From assembly GCA_028564675.1 (NCBI GenBank), contig JAOVVO010000063.1, forward strand, positions 1 through 64,000: 64,000 bases of DNA, read 5' to 3'. A program made the translations under genes and the position numbers. Below the pieces are notes generated by a model that was not told the origin of the DNA, searched no databases, and worked only from the letters and a program-made list of their open reading frames with translations. Below, piece by piece: positions 62,839 to 64,000 of this stretch. Within the stretch, counting starts at the first letter, position 1. Each line of letters opens with the position of its first letter. The DNA is from Onchocerca lupi (taxonomy: Eukaryota; Nematoda; Chromadorea; Rhabditida; Onchocercidae).

Positions 62839-63211
62839 GTAAAAAATTTAATTCCTGAATACGATAAAGTACAATACATCATTTTCATGCCATAAGTATC
62901 AATTAGCTTAAAAACTTTTCTTAGCTTAATGATCTTCAAGGATGAGTTTAAAAATCGAATATCATTCTTCTCTAATTCACTAAGCGATAAGTAGAATATT
63001 TCCTTTATTTAAACTTTTTGATATTCAAGTACCATGCATTCTTTTATGATTCAAGAAATTTTATAATCAATTTTTCTTTTTTTTTTTTTTTTTTTGTAAA
63101 ATTACAATGAACAATTGGATTAAATGAAATATCGGAATTAGAGGAGCGAAAAATTGATGAACTTTGAAATGAGAACAATAAGCCTGCAATGAGTAACCAC
63201 AACGAAAACAT
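59550..63211 (-). CDS. Secreted trypsin-fold protein, predicted catalytically dead (serine protease homologue)
   Basis: Exons, all in phase: 63211-63106, 62797-62582, 62245-62167, 61912-61810, 61689-61591, 61035-60837, 60610-60456, 60154-60062, 59712-59550; about 404 residues before the unresolved C-terminus. It starts with a signal peptide (MFSLWLLIAGLLFSF). The S1 core begins near SGQIVSSADYG rather than IVGG. The usual TAAHC block reads TAASC (Ser at about residue 127), the Asp region SDIAIFE is kept (Asp 213), and the GDSGG block reads GDGGAA (Gly at about 322). His and Ser of the triad are thus both lost. The fold resembles nematode trypsin-like/DUF316 proteins, including the C-terminal FFCYYIGIC. 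A non-enzymatic role (binding, decoy, regulation) is inferred. The last exon donor after 59550 leads either to an exon far downstream (51542 fits in phase) or, unspliced, to a stop at 59476. Confidence 0.87.
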
Positions 63212-64000
63212 AAATGAAAAATGAGATTCGTTTAAAAATAAAAACTATTTATATGCTTATTTTGGTTTTTTCAATAAAAATTTTTATCAGGCGATCGTAT
63301 GGCTAATCTCCGATTGAATCGCAAAGATAAGAGGTCAAGTCCAGTCTGAATAGTTACAATAGTTGTATCTGACCTTGGAAGCATTACCTTGGAGATCAAG
63401 CGATTTACATGCAAATTTTCTTTTTTTTTTTCTTCAAGAATTTTTCCAGTTAATTATTTTACTAGCCTGAAAGCATTAGAGCATTATTTCATCAGAATCT
63501 GTAAATTTTGAGCATTGCGTGGACTATTAAATTTGCATATTCATCTTTAATAAATACTTTAAATTGCAGAAAATATGTTGGCAATGTTATTTTAGAAATG
63601 AAAAGCGAAGCAATTGAATAATTTAACAGTTAGATGAATGATATGGTTGACCGGTCGCCTGGAACTAAAACCAAAAGATTGCTTTTGTATGAAAAGTAAG
63701 AAATTATCAAAATTTCCGAAAATTTTTGAATTCCTTGATTGGTGCTATTACACTTGACAGTTATTAGTTCACATTATAAAATCATATCACATTTTAAAAT
63801 TCATAATCATGTCAGTTTAATTTGAATATTTCATATTAATCCGCAGAATTTTTTAGGTCAGATTCTGTTGACAGTGAGTGGAATAGACAATCCAATAATC
63901 TTATTTCAAGAGTTTGCTTTTTGGATTTGTTATTTTTTCTAAATTCTTTTTTTCTCTTCACAAGGTCTTTGAATTTTTGTAGTTCAAAATAAATTTCGAT
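63212..64000. other. Upstream region of the protease homologue
   Basis: About 790 bases upstream of the signal-peptide ATG. It holds no exon I can support. A T run occurs at about 63420-63431. The promoter or a trans-splice acceptor should lie near 63212-63300; the sequence just before the ATG is pyrimidine-rich (minus strand CTCATTTTTCATTT) but no AG within 15 bases is obvious. Confidence 0.4.

Noticed and set aside
62710..62895. Plus-strand frame opposite the protease homologue
   Set aside because: Shadow of the minus-strand exon and its T-rich acceptor.
1..64000. CRISPR arrays, ribosome binding sites, riboswitches, insertion sequences
   Set aside because: The window is eukaryotic with spliced genes; no direct-repeat/spacer array was seen and bacterial signals do not apply.

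Overview
This window is AT-rich eukaryotic DNA. It has short exons, GT-AG introns with T-rich acceptors, and very many homopolymer A/T runs. The gene content points to a parasitic nematode, most likely a spirurid or filarial species: a hemicentin with many Ig domains, an insulin-receptor-substrate-like adaptor, a nematode-type single-domain tyrosine phosphatase and a divergent secreted trypsin-fold protein. The species assignment is inference from gene family and base composition only. No bacterial-style operons, tRNA, rRNA or CRISPR arrays were found.

Every gene I can support lies on the minus strand, so transcription runs from right to left. From right to left: (1) 63.2-59.5 kb, a secreted chymotrypsin-fold protein whose catalytic His and Ser are both replaced. 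(2) 53.4-51.5 kb and 46.2-45.0 kb, two weakly supported small multi-exon gene models in otherwise empty DNA. (3) 38.9-38.3 kb, a possible small membrane-protein gene behind a clear TATA box. (4) 38.2-28.6 kb, an IRS-like adaptor with PH and PTB domains and YxxM motifs (ist-1 type, 20 exons). (5) 26.1-22.75 kb, a protein tyrosine phosphatase with intact WPD loop and P-loop. (6) 21.6-20.7 kb, a possible small membrane protein. (7) 14.9 kb to beyond the left edge, the N-terminal part of hemicentin (him-4): signal peptide, VWA domain, linker, nine complete Ig domains and part of a tenth, over 26 phase-consistent exons.

The last visible hemicentin intron (384-3679) holds a decayed Helitron helicase gene on the plus strand with a broken Walker A motif, followed by an AT-rich low-complexity tail. 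The stretches 15-20.6 kb, 39-45 kb, 46.3-51.4 kb and 53.4-59.5 kb contain only simple repeats, homopolymer tracts, a 26-bp minisatellite, a GT microsatellite and a few short coding-like islands.

Functionally, the adaptor and phosphatase lie next to each other on the same strand, and one short exon can be read either as the adaptor's last exon or as the phosphatase's first. An IRS adaptor (PI3-kinase docking through phosphotyrosine) and a tyrosine phosphatase would act in opposite directions on phosphotyrosine signalling, but a functional link between them is only inference. Exon boundaries were placed by hand from splice sites and reading phase. In the four main genes every junction drawn keeps the frame, except that the last exons of the adaptor, the phosphatase and the protease homologue remain uncertain.
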